Shown here one piece after another: positions 8,703 to 17,766 of a stretch of DNA of 41,718 nt. The translations under genes were made by a program, and so were the position numbers. The stretch lies in NCBI RefSeq assembly GCF_012911875.1, contig NZ_JAAXKZ010000045.1, positions 1-41,718 on the forward strand, given 5' to 3'. Origin of the DNA: Pseudonocardia bannensis (GTDB lineage: Bacteria > Actinomycetota > Actinomycetes > Mycobacteriales > Pseudonocardiaceae). The first letter of the stretch is position 1, and every line of letters starts with the position of its first letter. A model generated the notes under the pieces. The model saw nothing but the letters and a program-made list of their open reading frames with translations. It made no database searches and was not told the DNA's origin.

Positions 8703-10027
8703 CGCAGCACCTCGCCCTTCGTCTCCCGCAGCGTCAGGATCACCACGAACGCGATCGCGGCGCCCACCGCGACGTAGGCGAAGAACGCGTCGGCCAGGCC
8801 AGCCTGGGACAGCGACTGGATGACCAGCGGGGCGGTGCCGCCGAACGTCGCGACCGTGAGGTTGTACCAGGCGCCGATGCCCAGCCCGCGCAACTCGGTC
8901 GGGAACAGCTCGCTCATGATCGCCGGCGCGATCGAGGTCATCATCGTGTACAGGCCGAGGCCGACGCAGAACACGACGAGCAGGTTGCCGATCCCGGGGC
9001 CGATCAGCGCCGACAGCGGGACGATCAGCAGCGCCGTCCCCGCGGACCACACCAGCAGCTGCGGCCTGCGGCCGAAGCGGTCCGAGAGCGCCCCCATCGG
9101 GTACTGCAACGCGACGAACAGCGCCGTCGCGATGGACAGCGCCACGAACACCTCGCCGGCGTCGGCGCCGCGGGACTTGACCGCGAACGGGGTGAGCGCG
9201 GAGAAGAACGTGTAGTAGCAGAGCGTGGAGAGCAGGGTGAAGCCGACGAGCTGGACGACCGCCCTGGGATGCTCGCGCAGCGTCGTCAACAGCGGGTGCT
9301 TGAGCGCCTGCGCCTTGCTCTTGTTCTCCTCGAACTGGTCGGTCTCGGGCATGCTGCGCCGCAGCCAGAGCCCGACGAAACCGAGCACGCCACCGATGAG
9401 GAACGGGATCCGCCAGCCGTAGGAGGCCAGCTGGTCCTCGCTCATCGTGGTGGCCAGCAGCGCGCCGAGCAGCGACGCGATGAGCACGGCGCTGCCGGTG
9501 GAGATGTAGAAGAACGACGAGTAGCGGCCCCGCCGGGCCGGTGGTGCGATCTCGGCCAGGTAGGCCGAGGCGTTGGACACCTCACCGCCCAGGGACATGC
9601 CCTGCGCGACGCGGGCGAGCAGCAGCAGGATCGGCGCCAGCCAGCCGACCATCTCGAAGGTCGGCAGCAGCGCGATGGCCAGCGAGCCGCCGGCCATGAG
9701 CACGATCGTCAGCAACATCGCGGTCCGCCGCCCGCGCAGGTCCGCGAAGCGGCCCAGCAACCAGCCGCCGAGCGGCCGGAAGAAGAATGCGAGCGCGTAG
9801 GTGGCCAGCGTGCTCAGCAGGGCCAGCGCCTCGTTCTCCGCCGGGAAGATCTGGGTGGCGAAGTAGATGCTGAAGGTGGCGTAGATCGTCCAGTCGTACC
9901 ACTCGACGGCGTTGCCGATCGACGCCGCGACCAGTGTCCGGACGGGCAACCGATGCGGCGGCGCCACGGGCGCCACGGGTGCACTGGAAGTCGTGGTGGC
10001 TGAGGAGGTGTTGGGTCGGTCCGACAC
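8699..10027 (-). CDS. MFS transporter, metabolite:H+ symporter (MHS) family
   Basis: This 442-residue protein has twelve predicted membrane segments. It shows MHS hallmarks: the IGNAVEWYDWTIYATFS first segment, RPLGGWLLGRFADLRGRR in loop 2-3, and GMSLGGEVSNASAYLAE in helix 5. A second symmetrical GALSDRFGRRP loop marks the other half. Relatives include ProP, KgtP and shikimate transporters, which import osmolytes or organic acids with protons. The start is GTG 10027 with GGGGGA upstream. It is the promoter-proximal gene of a two-gene operon with the M20 deacylase. No regulator of it lies nearby. Confidence 0.87.
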   Translation of the reverse strand: MSDRPNTSSATTTSSAPVAPVAPPHRLPVRTLVAASIGNAVEWYDWTIYATFSIYFATQIFPAENEALALLSTLATYALAFFFRPLGGWLLGRFADLRGRRTAMLLTIVLMAGGSLAIALLPTFEMVGWLAPILLLLARVAQGMSLGGEVSNASAYLAEIAPPARRGRYSSFFYISTGSAVLIASLLGALLATTMSEDQLASYGWRIPFLIGGVLGFVGLWLRRSMPETDQFEENKSKAQALKHPLLTTLREHPRAVVQLVGFTLLSTLCYYTFFSALTPFAVKSRGADAGEVFVALSIATALFVALQYPMGALSDRFGRRPQLLVWSAGTALLIVPLSALIGPGIGNLLVVFCVGLGLYTMMTSIAPAIMSELFPTELRGLGIGAWYNLTVATFGGTAPLVIQSLSQAGLADAFFAYVAVGAAIAFVVILTLRETKGEVLR

Positions 10028-10487
10028 GGCTTCCCCCGAACGGTCGACTTGCAGGCTGTCGGCAGGCTAGCCGCAGACCGGCGCGGCGTGCACACGCTGA
10101 GGTGACCCTCGGCGGGCACCCGATCGCCCACGGTGACCGCATCGCCGGGAGCGACGCGCACGGTCCCACCCGGTCGACGGGCCGGCGCCCCGCGAACATC
10201 CGTTCGAAACTGTCGGTCCTCGGTCCTACCGTGCGGGCCATGACCTCGCCGATCACTGTGCAGGCCCGGACCGTGGACGACCTCCCACCCGCGGTCGCGG
10301 CGCACCCCGCCGAGGTGCTCCGCCCAGTGCTCCCTCCCCCTCACCCGGGTGAGCCCGCCGCCCCGGCGTCACGGCGCCCGGGCCGTGGTGGTGGTCATGG
10401 AATCGGGCCGGTGCTCGTCCGGTCGCCGCCGTGGGTGGCCGCAGCGCCGGCCCACCGGGATGTCATCTCACGACAGGAGCCTGACCG
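10028..10487. other. Intergenic region, possible vestigial gene start
   Basis: This 460-base gap separates the MHS transporter and the next plus-strand gene. On plus, ATG 10240 follows TACCGT by eight bases, a leaderless-start arrangement. The first residues (MTSPITVQARTVDDLPPAVA) look protein-like before the frame becomes Arg/Pro-rich. It may be the 5' end of a deleted gene. I do not recognise a family. Confidence 0.25.
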
Positions 10488-10742
10488 ATGTCCCCCAGCA
10501 CGAACCAGCCACTGCTCACCCCCCGGCACCTCGCGATGCTGCGTGCCGTCGCCGCCGGTCGCGGCGAGGCGCTGTGCGGTTGCGAACCCGACCTGCTCAT
10601 CGACGGCCGCTTCTGCGACCACCTCGCGACGCACGAGCTGTTCCACGCCGGTCTCATCATCACCGCGGAGCCCGGCCCGATCGGCCGGCGCGTCGCCGCC
10701 GACATCACCGACATCGGCCGGCAGGCTCTCACGGTCGCGTGA
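10488..10742 (+). CDS. Small conserved-looking protein of unknown function
   Basis: This 84-residue protein starts at ATG 10488 with AGGAG eight bases upstream. It contains LTPRHLAMLRAVAAGRGE at the N-terminus, a CGCEPDLLIDGRFCD block with three cysteines, and a C-terminal DITDIGRQALTVA segment. The helix pattern could be a degenerate winged-helix-like fold, but no clear recognition helix is visible. No function is assigned. It stands alone, flanked by a pseudogene downstream. Confidence 0.6.
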   Translation: MSPSTNQPLLTPRHLAMLRAVAAGRGEALCGCEPDLLIDGRFCDHLATHELFHAGLIITAEPGPIGRRVAADITDIGRQALTVA

Positions 10743-10902
10743 TGAGTTTCCCGCCCGACGACGGTCTCGACCGGGGCGCGCTGCGATCGCCCGGTCACGG
10801 CAGGCGGGCTTCACCCGCTCCGTGAGCGGTGGATCGGTGGCACCGCCGACGACGGATCGAGGGAGTGACGACACGGCTGAAGGTGGCAAGGCAGCGCTGC
10901 CC

Positions 10903-11662
10903 GCGACGCGGCTCGGCCGCATGCACGACGTGATGGCCGGCTCCGGCGCGACACGATCTTCCGCATCGCGTCGATGACGAAGCCGGTGGCGGCCACGGCC
11001 ACGCTGATCCTGGTCGAGGAGTGCAGGCTGAGACTGGACGATCCGGTGGATCGGCTGCTGCCGGAACTGGCCGACCGGCGGGTCCTGAGGCGGATCGACG
11101 GGCCGCTCGACGACACCGTGCCCGCGAGCCGGCAGCCGGGCGAGAGGTGATGTACGAGACGGCGTTCAGCGTGCTCATCGCCCGCGCGTCGGGCCAGCCG
11201 CTGGAGACGTTCCTCCGGGAACGGATCTTCGACCCGCTCGGCATGGCGGACACCGGTTTCAGCGTTCCGGCGGCGAAGCTCGACCGGCCGTCGACCTGCT
11301 GCCCGACAGGTGCCGGAACCGGCGCGCTCGAGGTCTACGACGGTCCGGACGACGGCCGGCCCTCGGTCGAGCTCGTGACGACCGACCACATCACGCCCGG
11401 GCAGACGGCGGTGTCGAAGTTCTTCCCCGGCTTCCGGGACAGCACCGGCTGGGGGTTCGGGGTCTCCGTGGTCACCCGGCGCGACACGCTTGCGTCGGTT
11501 TCCGGGCGTTTTCGCTGGGACGGCGGCCTCGGCACGTCCTGGTATTCCGACCCCACCGAGGACCTGGTCGGGATCCTGATGACCCAACGCCTGGTCACCG
11601 AGGAGTCCGGCCGGATGTACGAGGACTTCTGGACGTCGGTCTGTCCGGCCATCGACGACTGA
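10903..11662 (+). pseudogene. Serine beta-lactamase-family (class C type) gene with serial internal deletions
   Basis: Fragments in order are LGRMHDVMAG; then, in another frame from 10950, DTIFRIASMTKPVAATATLI with the SMTK catalytic motif, up to LDDTVPA; then from 11150, in a third frame, AFSVLIARASGQPLETFLRE through the C-terminus ending AIDD. Compared with the usual family of about 400 residues, about 40 residues are lost before DTIF. Roughly 60-70 are lost before the third fragment, and some 35 are lost after VYDGPDD, where PSVEL follows at once. Kept segments are nearly normal in sequence. A stop at 11148 ends the second fragment. The remaining C-terminal frame is open, but without the active site it cannot be a working hydrolase. 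Confidence 0.85.
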
Positions 11663-11689
11663 GGCGCTGGGCGCTGGTCACGGCGGTGG

Positions 11690-11713
11690 GTTCATCGCCT
11701 GGGCGTCGGGTAT
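11690..11713 (+). promoter_or_regulatory. Putative stress sigma-factor (SigB/SigF-type) promoter for dps
   Basis: GTTC (11690-11693) and GGGTAT (11708-11713) are separated by 14 bases. This fits the actinobacterial general-stress consensus of GTTT/GNNT, then 14-16 bases, then GGGTA(T/C). Transcription would start near 11720 and run into dps. Control of Dps by such factors is established in actinobacteria. The assignment here is by motif only. Confidence 0.5.
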
Positions 11714-11769
11714 CTCAAGCGGATCCGGCCGGCCGGTCCACGGCGAGGCCGCCGGATCCGGCGATACCC
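11708..11769 (+). repeat. Nested inverted repeat in the dps 5' region
   Basis: Outer arms GGGTATC/GATACCC (11708-11714, 11763-11769) enclose inner arms GGATCCGGC/GCCGGATCC (11721-11729, 11751-11759). The inner GGCC of each side can extend the stem. The left outer arm is also the proposed -10 element, and the right outer arm directly precedes the AAGGAG ribosome site. It may be a transcript hairpin or a binding site. No U tract follows. Confidence 0.5.
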
Positions 11770-11785
11770 AAGGAGTGACGCAGTC

Positions 11786-12286
11786 ATGGTGGAGCCCATC
11801 TCGAGCACCCTCGACAACGAGGCACGCAACACCACCGGGGCGGCGCTGCAGGCCACCCTGGTCGACCTTCTGGATCTCTCACTGGAGGCCAAGCAGGCCC
11901 ACTGGAACCTGGTCGGCCGGCAGTTCCACGATGTGCACCAGCACCTCGACGAACTCGTCGGCGTCGCTCGCCAGTACTCCGACCAGGTGGCCGAGCGAGC
12001 AGCGGCGATCGGGGTCCCCCCGGATGGACGGCCCACCACCATCGCCGAGCAGAGCGGCATCCCGCGGATGGACGAGGGTTGGGTGAAGGATCGCGACGTC
12101 ATCGGGCAGATCGCCGAATCGCTCGACGTGGCCGTGCGGCGCATCCGCCCGCGGATCCAGGAGACCGAGAAGAGCGATCTGGTGACGCAGGATCTGTTCA
12201 TCGAGATCACCGGGCAGCTCGAGGAGGCCCGCTGGATGTGGCAGGCCCAGGCCGCCGGCTACGCGTCGGACGGCTCCGCCGGCTGA
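11786..12286 (+). CDS. dps: Dps-family ferritin-like DNA-protection protein
   Basis: This 166-residue protein has typical Dps length. The ferroxidase signature AKQAHWNLVGRQFHDVHQHL followed by DEL carries the expected His, Asp and Glu ligands near residues 35-60. The C-terminal helix TGQLEEARWMWQAQ is also typical. Dps assembles as a dodecamer that oxidises and stores iron with peroxide and protects DNA in stress. ATG 11786 is preceded by AAGGAG ten bases upstream. A stress-sigma-like promoter and a nested inverted repeat lie just upstream. The gene stands alone; the next recognisable coding segment is a remnant. Confidence 0.9.
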   Translation: MVEPISSTLDNEARNTTGAALQATLVDLLDLSLEAKQAHWNLVGRQFHDVHQHLDELVGVARQYSDQVAERAAAIGVPPDGRPTTIAEQSGIPRMDEGWVKDRDVIGQIAESLDVAVRRIRPRIQETEKSDLVTQDLFIEITGQLEEARWMWQAQAAGYASDGSAG

Positions 12287-12622
12287 TCTTCACCGGCGCC
12301 CGGACCCGACCGGTCCGACGGCGCGGTCCGCCGCACCCGAGCGGCAGGCCATCGCCACGATCCGTTCCGGGGGAGCGTCCCGCTCGGGGCGCACCGCCCG
12401 TTCCGGGAAGGGTCACGCAATACCCATCCCGGTCAGGGAACGGCCAACCGCAGCGTGTTCCTCGCCGGTGCCTTCCTGGAGTTCCTGTTCCCCCGTCGAC
12501 CGCGACGACCTCGCCTCCCCGGTGATCACCGGCACCGGTCTGCCGGCGCGGTTCGCGGGTGCCTGCCCCTCGGTGTGGTGCTGCGTCCCGTCCGGCCGGG
12601 GACGATGCCGCCGGTCCCGACC

Positions 12623-12921
12623 CGGCCGTTCCGCCCGCCGTACCTGCCGGCCGGGATGGACATCGCCCTGGCTGGTACGGCGCCCACGAGCCGTTCCCTG
12701 CGGTGATCTCCTTCGGTGGACGCCCCGACGCCGCGCGGCCGGACCGCGCGCAACCCGTCCACCACCCTGCCGGCCCCCGCGACATCACACAGGTGCGGAT
12801 CGCCGGCCCGTGGCCGGAGCCGCGATCCGCCCCGCTCGCCGCGATCGCGGCCGTCCCGGGGTGCGCCCTCGCGGCCGGCGCCGCGCCGCACACGGTCGTC
12901 GCCCTCGACGGGGCCCGGTGA
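12623..12921 (+). pseudogene. Frameshifted coding remnant, possibly VOC/glyoxalase-like
   Basis: One frame reads RPFRPPYLPAGMDIALAG up to about 12672. The neighbouring frame then continues YGAHEPFPAVISFGGRPDAA, VHHPAGPRDI and a hydrophobic tail to a stop at 12921. Joining the two needs a one-base shift around 12672. The HHPAG turn and the FGGRPD block recall glyoxalase-like (VOC) proteins, but the family call is tentative. No start or N-terminal half is visible. The flanks 12287-12622 and 12922-13024 contain nothing recognisable. Confidence 0.35.
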
Positions 12922-13024
12922 TCGGGAACTCGACCTACGACCGGACGTCGCCCTGACGCCGCGCTGGTGAGCGGGACGCCCGTTCCGGCGGCTGCAGCGG
13001 CGCCCCGGCGCAGGAACCGCCGCG

Positions 13025-14125
13025 TCAGCTCACGACCGCTCCGAAGACCGACCCCAGCGCGTACGTCGTGGCGGCGGCACCCGCGCCGATGGCGAGCTGG
13101 CGCAGGGCTCGGCGAAGCGGCGGCCCACCCGACAGCACCCCGACGGTGGCACCGGTGAGCAGGAGCGCCAGACCGACGAGCACGGCGGCCGCCACCAACG
13201 TCGTCGGGCCCTCGAGGCCGAACAGGAACGGCAGCACGGGCACCGCGGCCCCGCTGGCGAAGAACACGAAGCTCGAGATCGCCGCGCCCCACCCGGTGCC
13301 CACGACCTCATCGCCGCTCTGCTCGGCGCCACCGATGGGCACCGGGCGCCCCCGGGCATAGCCCTCCAACAGCTCGTCCGCCCGGCGTTGCGCCTCCTCG
13401 GCGGGAATCCCCCTGGCCCGGTAGACCAGCGCGAGCTCGTTGCTGTCGACGTCGAGGTGCGGGATGACGTGCGGTGCGTCCGCCGTGTCGGGGGCGGACG
13501 CAGCGAGAAGTTCCCGCTGTGAGCGCACCGAGATGTACTCCCCCGCGCCCATGGACAAGGCACCGGACAGCAGCCCGGCCAGCCCCGTGAGAAGCACCGT
13601 GGAGGTCCCCGCGCCACCCCCGGCGACACCCAGTACGAGGGCGAGGTTGCTCACGAGGCCGTCGTTGGCGCCGAAGACCGCCGCCCGGAAGGTGCCGGAG
13701 ACCCGGGCCCGTCCCCGGGCTGCGAGCCCACGTACCACCTCCTCGTGGACACGCTCGTCAGCCGCCATCGCCCGGGTGGCCTCGTAGTCGGTGTCATAGG
13801 GCGACCGCCGCTCCGCACGCTGCGCGAGGGCGAGCACGAACACCGATCCGAACCGCCGCGCCAGGAACGCCAGCAGGCGGCTCCGGATGTCCCCACGGCG
13901 CGGTGGGCCGGCGTCGTCACCGAGCAGGCGCTCCCAGTGCGCCGCGTGCCGCTCCTCGGCCTCCGCCAGGGCCAGCAGGATCTCGCGATCCTCCCCGCTG
14001 CGGCGAGCCGCGAGATCGCGGTAGACCCTGGCCTCCTCCCGTTCGTCGGCCAGCCGCCGTCGCCTACGGCGAACCGCCGTCCCGGCGCCGCCGCGCCGGC
14101 CGGCGGGAGAGCCGTTGCCGCTCAT
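13025..14125 (-). CDS. Ferritin-like domain fused to VIT1/CCC1 iron/manganese transporter
   Basis: This protein of about 366 residues has an N-terminal ferritin-like/rubrerythrin domain with EAEERHAAHWERLL and a later ERVHEE metal-ligand segment. A C-terminal VIT1/CCC1 membrane domain follows, with FGANDGLVSNLALVLG, the GALSMGAGEYISVRSQRE signature and about five membrane helices. It resembles membrane-bound ferritins that export iron or manganese under stress. Start ATG 14125 is chosen because GGGGTGG precedes it; an upstream ATG at 14161 is in frame but lacks a ribosome site. The first 30 residues are Arg-rich. It may work with Dps, about 800 bases away, in iron homeostasis; that link is inferred. 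Confidence 0.85.
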   Translation of the reverse strand: MSGNGSPAGRRGGAGTAVRRRRRRLADEREEARVYRDLAARRSGEDREILLALAEAEERHAAHWERLLGDDAGPPRRGDIRSRLLAFLARRFGSVFVLALAQRAERRSPYDTDYEATRAMAADERVHEEVVRGLAARGRARVSGTFRAAVFGANDGLVSNLALVLGVAGGGAGTSTVLLTGLAGLLSGALSMGAGEYISVRSQRELLAASAPDTADAPHVIPHLDVDSNELALVYRARGIPAEEAQRRADELLEGYARGRPVPIGGAEQSGDEVVGTGWGAAISSFVFFASGAAVPVLPFLFGLEGPTTLVAAAVLVGLALLLTGATVGVLSGGPPLRRALRQLAIGAGAAATTYALGSVFGAVVS

Positions 14126-14257
14126 GTCGCCACCCCGGGGCCGGGAGAGCCCGCCTGGCATCCATCCGTCCGCTGCTGCGCTGCCGGAACTCGCACATCC
14201 CCATGCTCGTCGACGGCGCGGGGTGCTTCCACCGGTAGGTCGCCGACCGGCAGCCGA

Positions 14258-14690
14258 TCAGGTACCGGCCCGCCCCGGGTAGTGCATCCCGCTGTAGGTC
14301 AGGGCCGCCTGCACCCGGTCGATCACGCCCAGGCGCTGGTACGCGCTCGTGAGGTGGCTCTTCACGGTCCGCTCGGCGATGCCGAGTCTGCGCCCGATCT
14401 CTCTGTCGGACAGCCCCCGCGCGACCAGGTCCAGCACCTGGTGCTCACGATCGGTCAGATCGACCAGCGGCGTCCGGAGGTCCGGCGAGGACAACAACGT
14501 GCGCGCCACCTTCCCGTCCAGCGGCGACTCCCCGCGAACCACAGCGCGCGGACATGCCCGGCATCGACATGTCCATCAGCACGACGTCGGGCTGCTCGCG
14601 CACGGTCACCTCCACTCCCTCGCATCGTCGGCAGCGGTCGCGACCACCTCCATGTCGGGCGCGGCGTCGATCGGTGAGGCCGGTCCGCTT
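14258..14690 (-). pseudogene. Broken NarL/LuxR-family response regulator
   Basis: The C-terminal part is intact: LTDREHQVLDLVARGLSDRE, IGRRLGIAERTVKSH and a LTSAYQRLGV helix, a complete LuxR-type HTH ending at 14258. Upstream, REQPDVVLMDMSMPGM is the phosphoacceptor block of a receiver domain, in a different frame. A third frame holds DAAPDMEVVATAADDA, the segment that normally precedes it. The receiver domain therefore has a frameshift near 14630 and a large deletion after the phosphoacceptor Asp, and its N-terminus is missing. A short HTH-only protein from 14542 is possible. No histidine kinase is adjacent. 14691-15004 contains no recognised gene. Confidence 0.75.
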
Positions 14691-15004
14691 GTCGAGGTCG
14701 GTCACATCGACGTCGACGGTGCCGGACCGCAGCACCGGCTGCTCGGAGGGACCGCGGGGGAACCGCCGGCCGAGCAGCCGGTGCAGGCCGAGCGGGGCCC
14801 CGCCCGCGCCTTCGTCCGGCCAGGGCCCGAGGAGCGTGCGGAGGGTTACCTGCGCTTCTGGGTGGAATCCGTCACCGCTACCGGGATCGGGTGTCGCGCC
14901 CCGCTCGCCATGCCAGGTCCTTCTGGCCCCGGGGAGCGGCGAGACCGGCCTCGAGGACGAGGGCCTGCGGGCGGACGCCCCGGATGGAAGGAGGGAAGTG
15001 CGGT

Positions 15005-15463
15005 ATGAGCTCGACGCAGACGCCCGTGGAGAGGACCGCCGACGTTCACGTCACCGGCCGGAGGGTCGTCGCGACATTGATCGACAATGCACTGCTGGGC
15101 GGGCTCTACGTGCTCATCGCCCTGGCCTTCGGCTCGATCATCGAACTCGGGGGCACCCCGCGCTGGGCCATCCCCACGCTGACGACGGAGATGACGGTGA
15201 TCCTCGTCGCCGTCTCCGCCCTCTACTACATCCTCATGGAGGGCTACCTGGGACAGACCGGCGGAAAGATGCTGGCCGGGATCAGGGTCGTCGGAGAGCG
15301 GAGTGGCAGGCCACCCGGGGCGGCCGCGGCCACCGTACGCACCGTGTTCCGGGTCGTGGACGGCCTCTTCGGCTACCTGGTGGCCTTCATCGTGGTGCTG
15401 GCCTCACCCCGCCGGCAGCGGCTCGGCGACATGGCGGCCCACACGCTCGTCGTGCGCACCTGA
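15005..15463 (+). CDS. RDD-family membrane protein
   Basis: This 152-residue protein has the RDD pattern: RVVATLIDNALLGGL with the Arg and Asp residues in the first helix, a central hydrophobic segment, then YILMEGYLGQTGGKMLAGIRV, and a C-terminal helix ending PRRQRLGDMAAHTLVV. About three to four membrane segments are expected. The family is widespread and its role, possibly ion exchange or transport, is not settled. ATG 15005 has a strong GGAGGGAAG ribosome site. It lies alone between a pseudogene and a convergent DinB gene. Confidence 0.85.
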   Translation: MSSTQTPVERTADVHVTGRRVVATLIDNALLGGLYVLIALAFGSIIELGGTPRWAIPTLTTEMTVILVAVSALYYILMEGYLGQTGGKMLAGIRVVGERSGRPPGAAAATVRTVFRVVDGLFGYLVAFIVVLASPRRQRLGDMAAHTLVVRT

Positions 15464-15559
15464 GGACCTCCACGCGCTGGGCTGCGGAGCGGGTGAATCG
15501 GACGAGCGTCGCGAGGCAGGGCGCGGGCGCCCACCACGGTGGAGCGGCGCCTTCGCCGC

Positions 15560-16096
15560 TCAGCGCCGATGCACGATCCCGCGCACGAACCCGGCCTGGC
15601 CCACGTGCTGCAGGTCGTCGGACACCACGCTGACCAGGCGCACCCCGAGGGTGACCGGCGGGTCCCACGCCTCGTCGACGACGCGGTCGAGGTCGGCGTC
15701 GGCGAGCCCGCGCACGTAACGCAGGGTCTGCTCGGCGACCGCGTCGTGATAGCCGGTCAGCAGGTCCGGCCGCTCCACACGGACCGCCGCCACCTCGTCG
15801 GGACTCTGCCCGTAGCCGGTGGCGCTGTCGTCGAAAGGCAGCCCGAAGCGCCGCGCCCAACCCTGCGAGGTCCACACCTGCTCGGTGCCGGCCACAGCCG
15901 CGATGTGGTCGTCCTGCACCCGGGTCAGGTGCCATACGAGCCAGGCGATCGTGTTCGCCCGATCGTCGATGCGTTGGACGAGCTGATCGGGGGTCAGGCC
16001 CTCGACGGCGCCGTGCACGCCGTCGCGGATCCGGGTGAACGCATCGGCGAGGAGTTCGGCGGGGGTCACGGATGCCTCCGGAGCGTCGAGAGCCAT
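15560..16096 (-). CDS. DinB/DUF664 family protein, possible mycothiol-dependent enzyme
   Basis: This 178-residue four-helix-bundle protein shows the DUF664/DinB pattern: LTPDQLVQRIDDRANTIAWL, VWHLTRVQDDH with the first metal-binding His, and DDLQHVGQAGFVRG with the last His. In actinobacteria, DinB-fold proteins include mycothiol-dependent isomerases and transferases using a three-ligand metal site. ATG 16096 is preceded by GGGGG. It is convergent with the RDD gene, and 96 bases separate their ends. The specific substrate cannot be inferred. Confidence 0.82.
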   Translation of the reverse strand: MALDAPEASVTPAELLADAFTRIRDGVHGAVEGLTPDQLVQRIDDRANTIAWLVWHLTRVQDDHIAAVAGTEQVWTSQGWARRFGLPFDDSATGYGQSPDEVAAVRVERPDLLTGYHDAVAEQTLRYVRGLADADLDRVVDEAWDPPVTLGVRLVSVVSDDLQHVGQAGFVRGIVHRR

Positions 16097-16640
16097 ACCC
16101 CCGGAACACTACGCACGCCCGGCCACACGCACCGCCACACGCACCGCCACCCTCGACACTCCCGAGCGACGACGGGGCCGACGACTCTGCCGGGAAGATC
16201 AGCAGTTGAACCATAAACTGGCTGAAGCTGCGGGAGCAAGACCGGCTTCCGTCCCCCGCCCGACGCCATCGCGCACCACAGCATTCTCCGCATGAGTAGA
16301 CCGGTCAGTCCATTGCATCTTGACGAGCGCCGTCGGTCGTGGCTAGGTATTGGTGCCAGCCACGGTGGACACGTCGGACCGGCGAGCGCGCCACGCGAGA
16401 GGAGTTGGGCGCATCGGGGCCGGACCGTGCCGGAGCAGGAGAGGAAAGCAGCGGCCACACCGCCCTGCGTCGCTCTTTCGCAGAGCGGGACAAGCATTTC
16501 CGGAAGGCTGTTCTCGCCTGCCGGTCCGGCGGCGGTCCTCGGCCACTCGTCCCCGTTTCAGCCCACGCAGCGAGCAGCCGAAAAGACCGCGACAACGATT
16601 CGCATACCAGGAGTTCAGCGCGCAGAGCCGGAGGCCGAGC
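16097..16640 (+). other. Long upstream region of the LLM gene with a candidate promoter
   Basis: This 544-base region holds no recognised gene. On plus, TTGACG (16320-16325) and TAGGTA (16344-16349) are 18 bases apart, a plausible promoter giving a leader of nearly 290 bases. A 12-base unit ACACGCACCGCC is tandemly doubled near 16125-16150. A 25-base stretch at 16424-16448 is 23/25 identical to one just before the MmoB-like gene (30391-30415). Confidence 0.4.
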
Positions 16641-17612
16641 ATGCCCATCACGCTTTCCTGTGCCTTTGCCACGTCGGATGAGACCCACGAGCACGTACGT
16701 ATCGCCGAGGGACTCGGTTACGCCCGCGCGTTCTTGTACGACTCCCCGGCGCTCTACTCCGATCCGTGGGTCCAGGCCTGCCGGGCCGCGGACCTCACCG
16801 AGCGCATCGTTCTCGGGCCGGGCGCTCTCGTCCCGTCCCTGCGGCACCCGGCCGTCAACGCCGCCTCGATCGCGACGCTGGTCTCCATCGCGGGCGCCGA
16901 CCGGGTGTGCGTCGCCTTCGGGTCCGGCTTCAGCGGACGGCTGCTGTTGGGCCAACGTCCGATGAAGTGGGCCGACGTCCGGGAGTACGTGCGGACGGTC
17001 CGGGTGCTGCTGCGCGGGGAACAGACGGAGTGGGAAGGCCGCACGATTCAGATGCTCCACCCTCAGGGCTTCGGCGCACCGCGGCCCATCGAGGTGCCCA
17101 TCCTGCTCGCCGTCGGTGGTCCCAAGGGCGCCGAGATGGCGCGCGGGGTGGCCGACGGGGTGATCTGCGCGCCGGCGCCCGTCGCGGGGTTCGACTGGAC
17201 GATCCTGTCCCACCACGGAACCGTGCTGGACGAGGGTGAGGATCCGAACTCCGAGCGGGTGATCGCCGCCGCCGGCTCCGGCGCGACGATGGTCTTCCAC
17301 TTCATGTACGAGCACGGCCTGCTCGACCGCATGCCGGGTGGCGAAGCCTGGGCTGCCGCCTACGACGCACTCGATCCGGACACGAGGCACCTGGCCATGC
17401 ACGACCGGCACCTGATCGCGGTGACCGAGATGGACCGGCCGTTCATCGACGGGGACGTGTTGACGACGACCGGCATGGCGATGACTCCGGCCCAGCTCCG
17501 GGAGAAGCTCGCACAGTTGGAGAGCGCGGGCGTCACCGAGATCGCCCATCAGGCCTCGGGTCCGGACGTTCCCCGCGAGCTGGAGGCCTTCGCCAAGGCG
17601 GCGCAGGGCTGA
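16641..17612 (+). CDS. LLM-class flavin- or F420-dependent oxidoreductase
   Basis: This 323-residue luciferase-like TIM barrel is close to the usual family length. Segments include AEGLGYARAFLYDSPALYSD, LGPGALVPSLRHPAVNAASI (the conserved strand and helix typical of F420/FMN LLM enzymes), FGSGFSGRLLLG and VPILLAVGGPKGAEMA. Such enzymes use FMNH2 for monooxygenation or F420 for hydride transfer. Sequence alone does not decide which. ATG 16641 follows GGAGG. It precedes a homogentisate-dioxygenase-like cupin and an alpha/beta hydrolase on the same strand, suggesting a first oxidative step in catabolism of a ring compound. The gap to the next gene is 154 bases, so co-transcription is likely but not certain. 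Confidence 0.85.
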   Translation: MPITLSCAFATSDETHEHVRIAEGLGYARAFLYDSPALYSDPWVQACRAADLTERIVLGPGALVPSLRHPAVNAASIATLVSIAGADRVCVAFGSGFSGRLLLGQRPMKWADVREYVRTVRVLLRGEQTEWEGRTIQMLHPQGFGAPRPIEVPILLAVGGPKGAEMARGVADGVICAPAPVAGFDWTILSHHGTVLDEGEDPNSERVIAAAGSGATMVFHFMYEHGLLDRMPGGEAWAAAYDALDPDTRHLAMHDRHLIAVTEMDRPFIDGDVLTTTGMAMTPAQLREKLAQLESAGVTEIAHQASGPDVPRELEAFAKAAQG

Positions 17613-17766
17613 GCGGGGGATCTCGTTCCGCGACAACCGTTGCGGGCGCTGTCGGACTCCGGCATCGCCCACGCCGCGGCGCGAGTGCGCACTGAGGACC
17701 TACGGCATCGGCTTTCGCACGCTGCCGCAGACATGACCGATCCCGGCATGGAAGGACTGCACGGCG

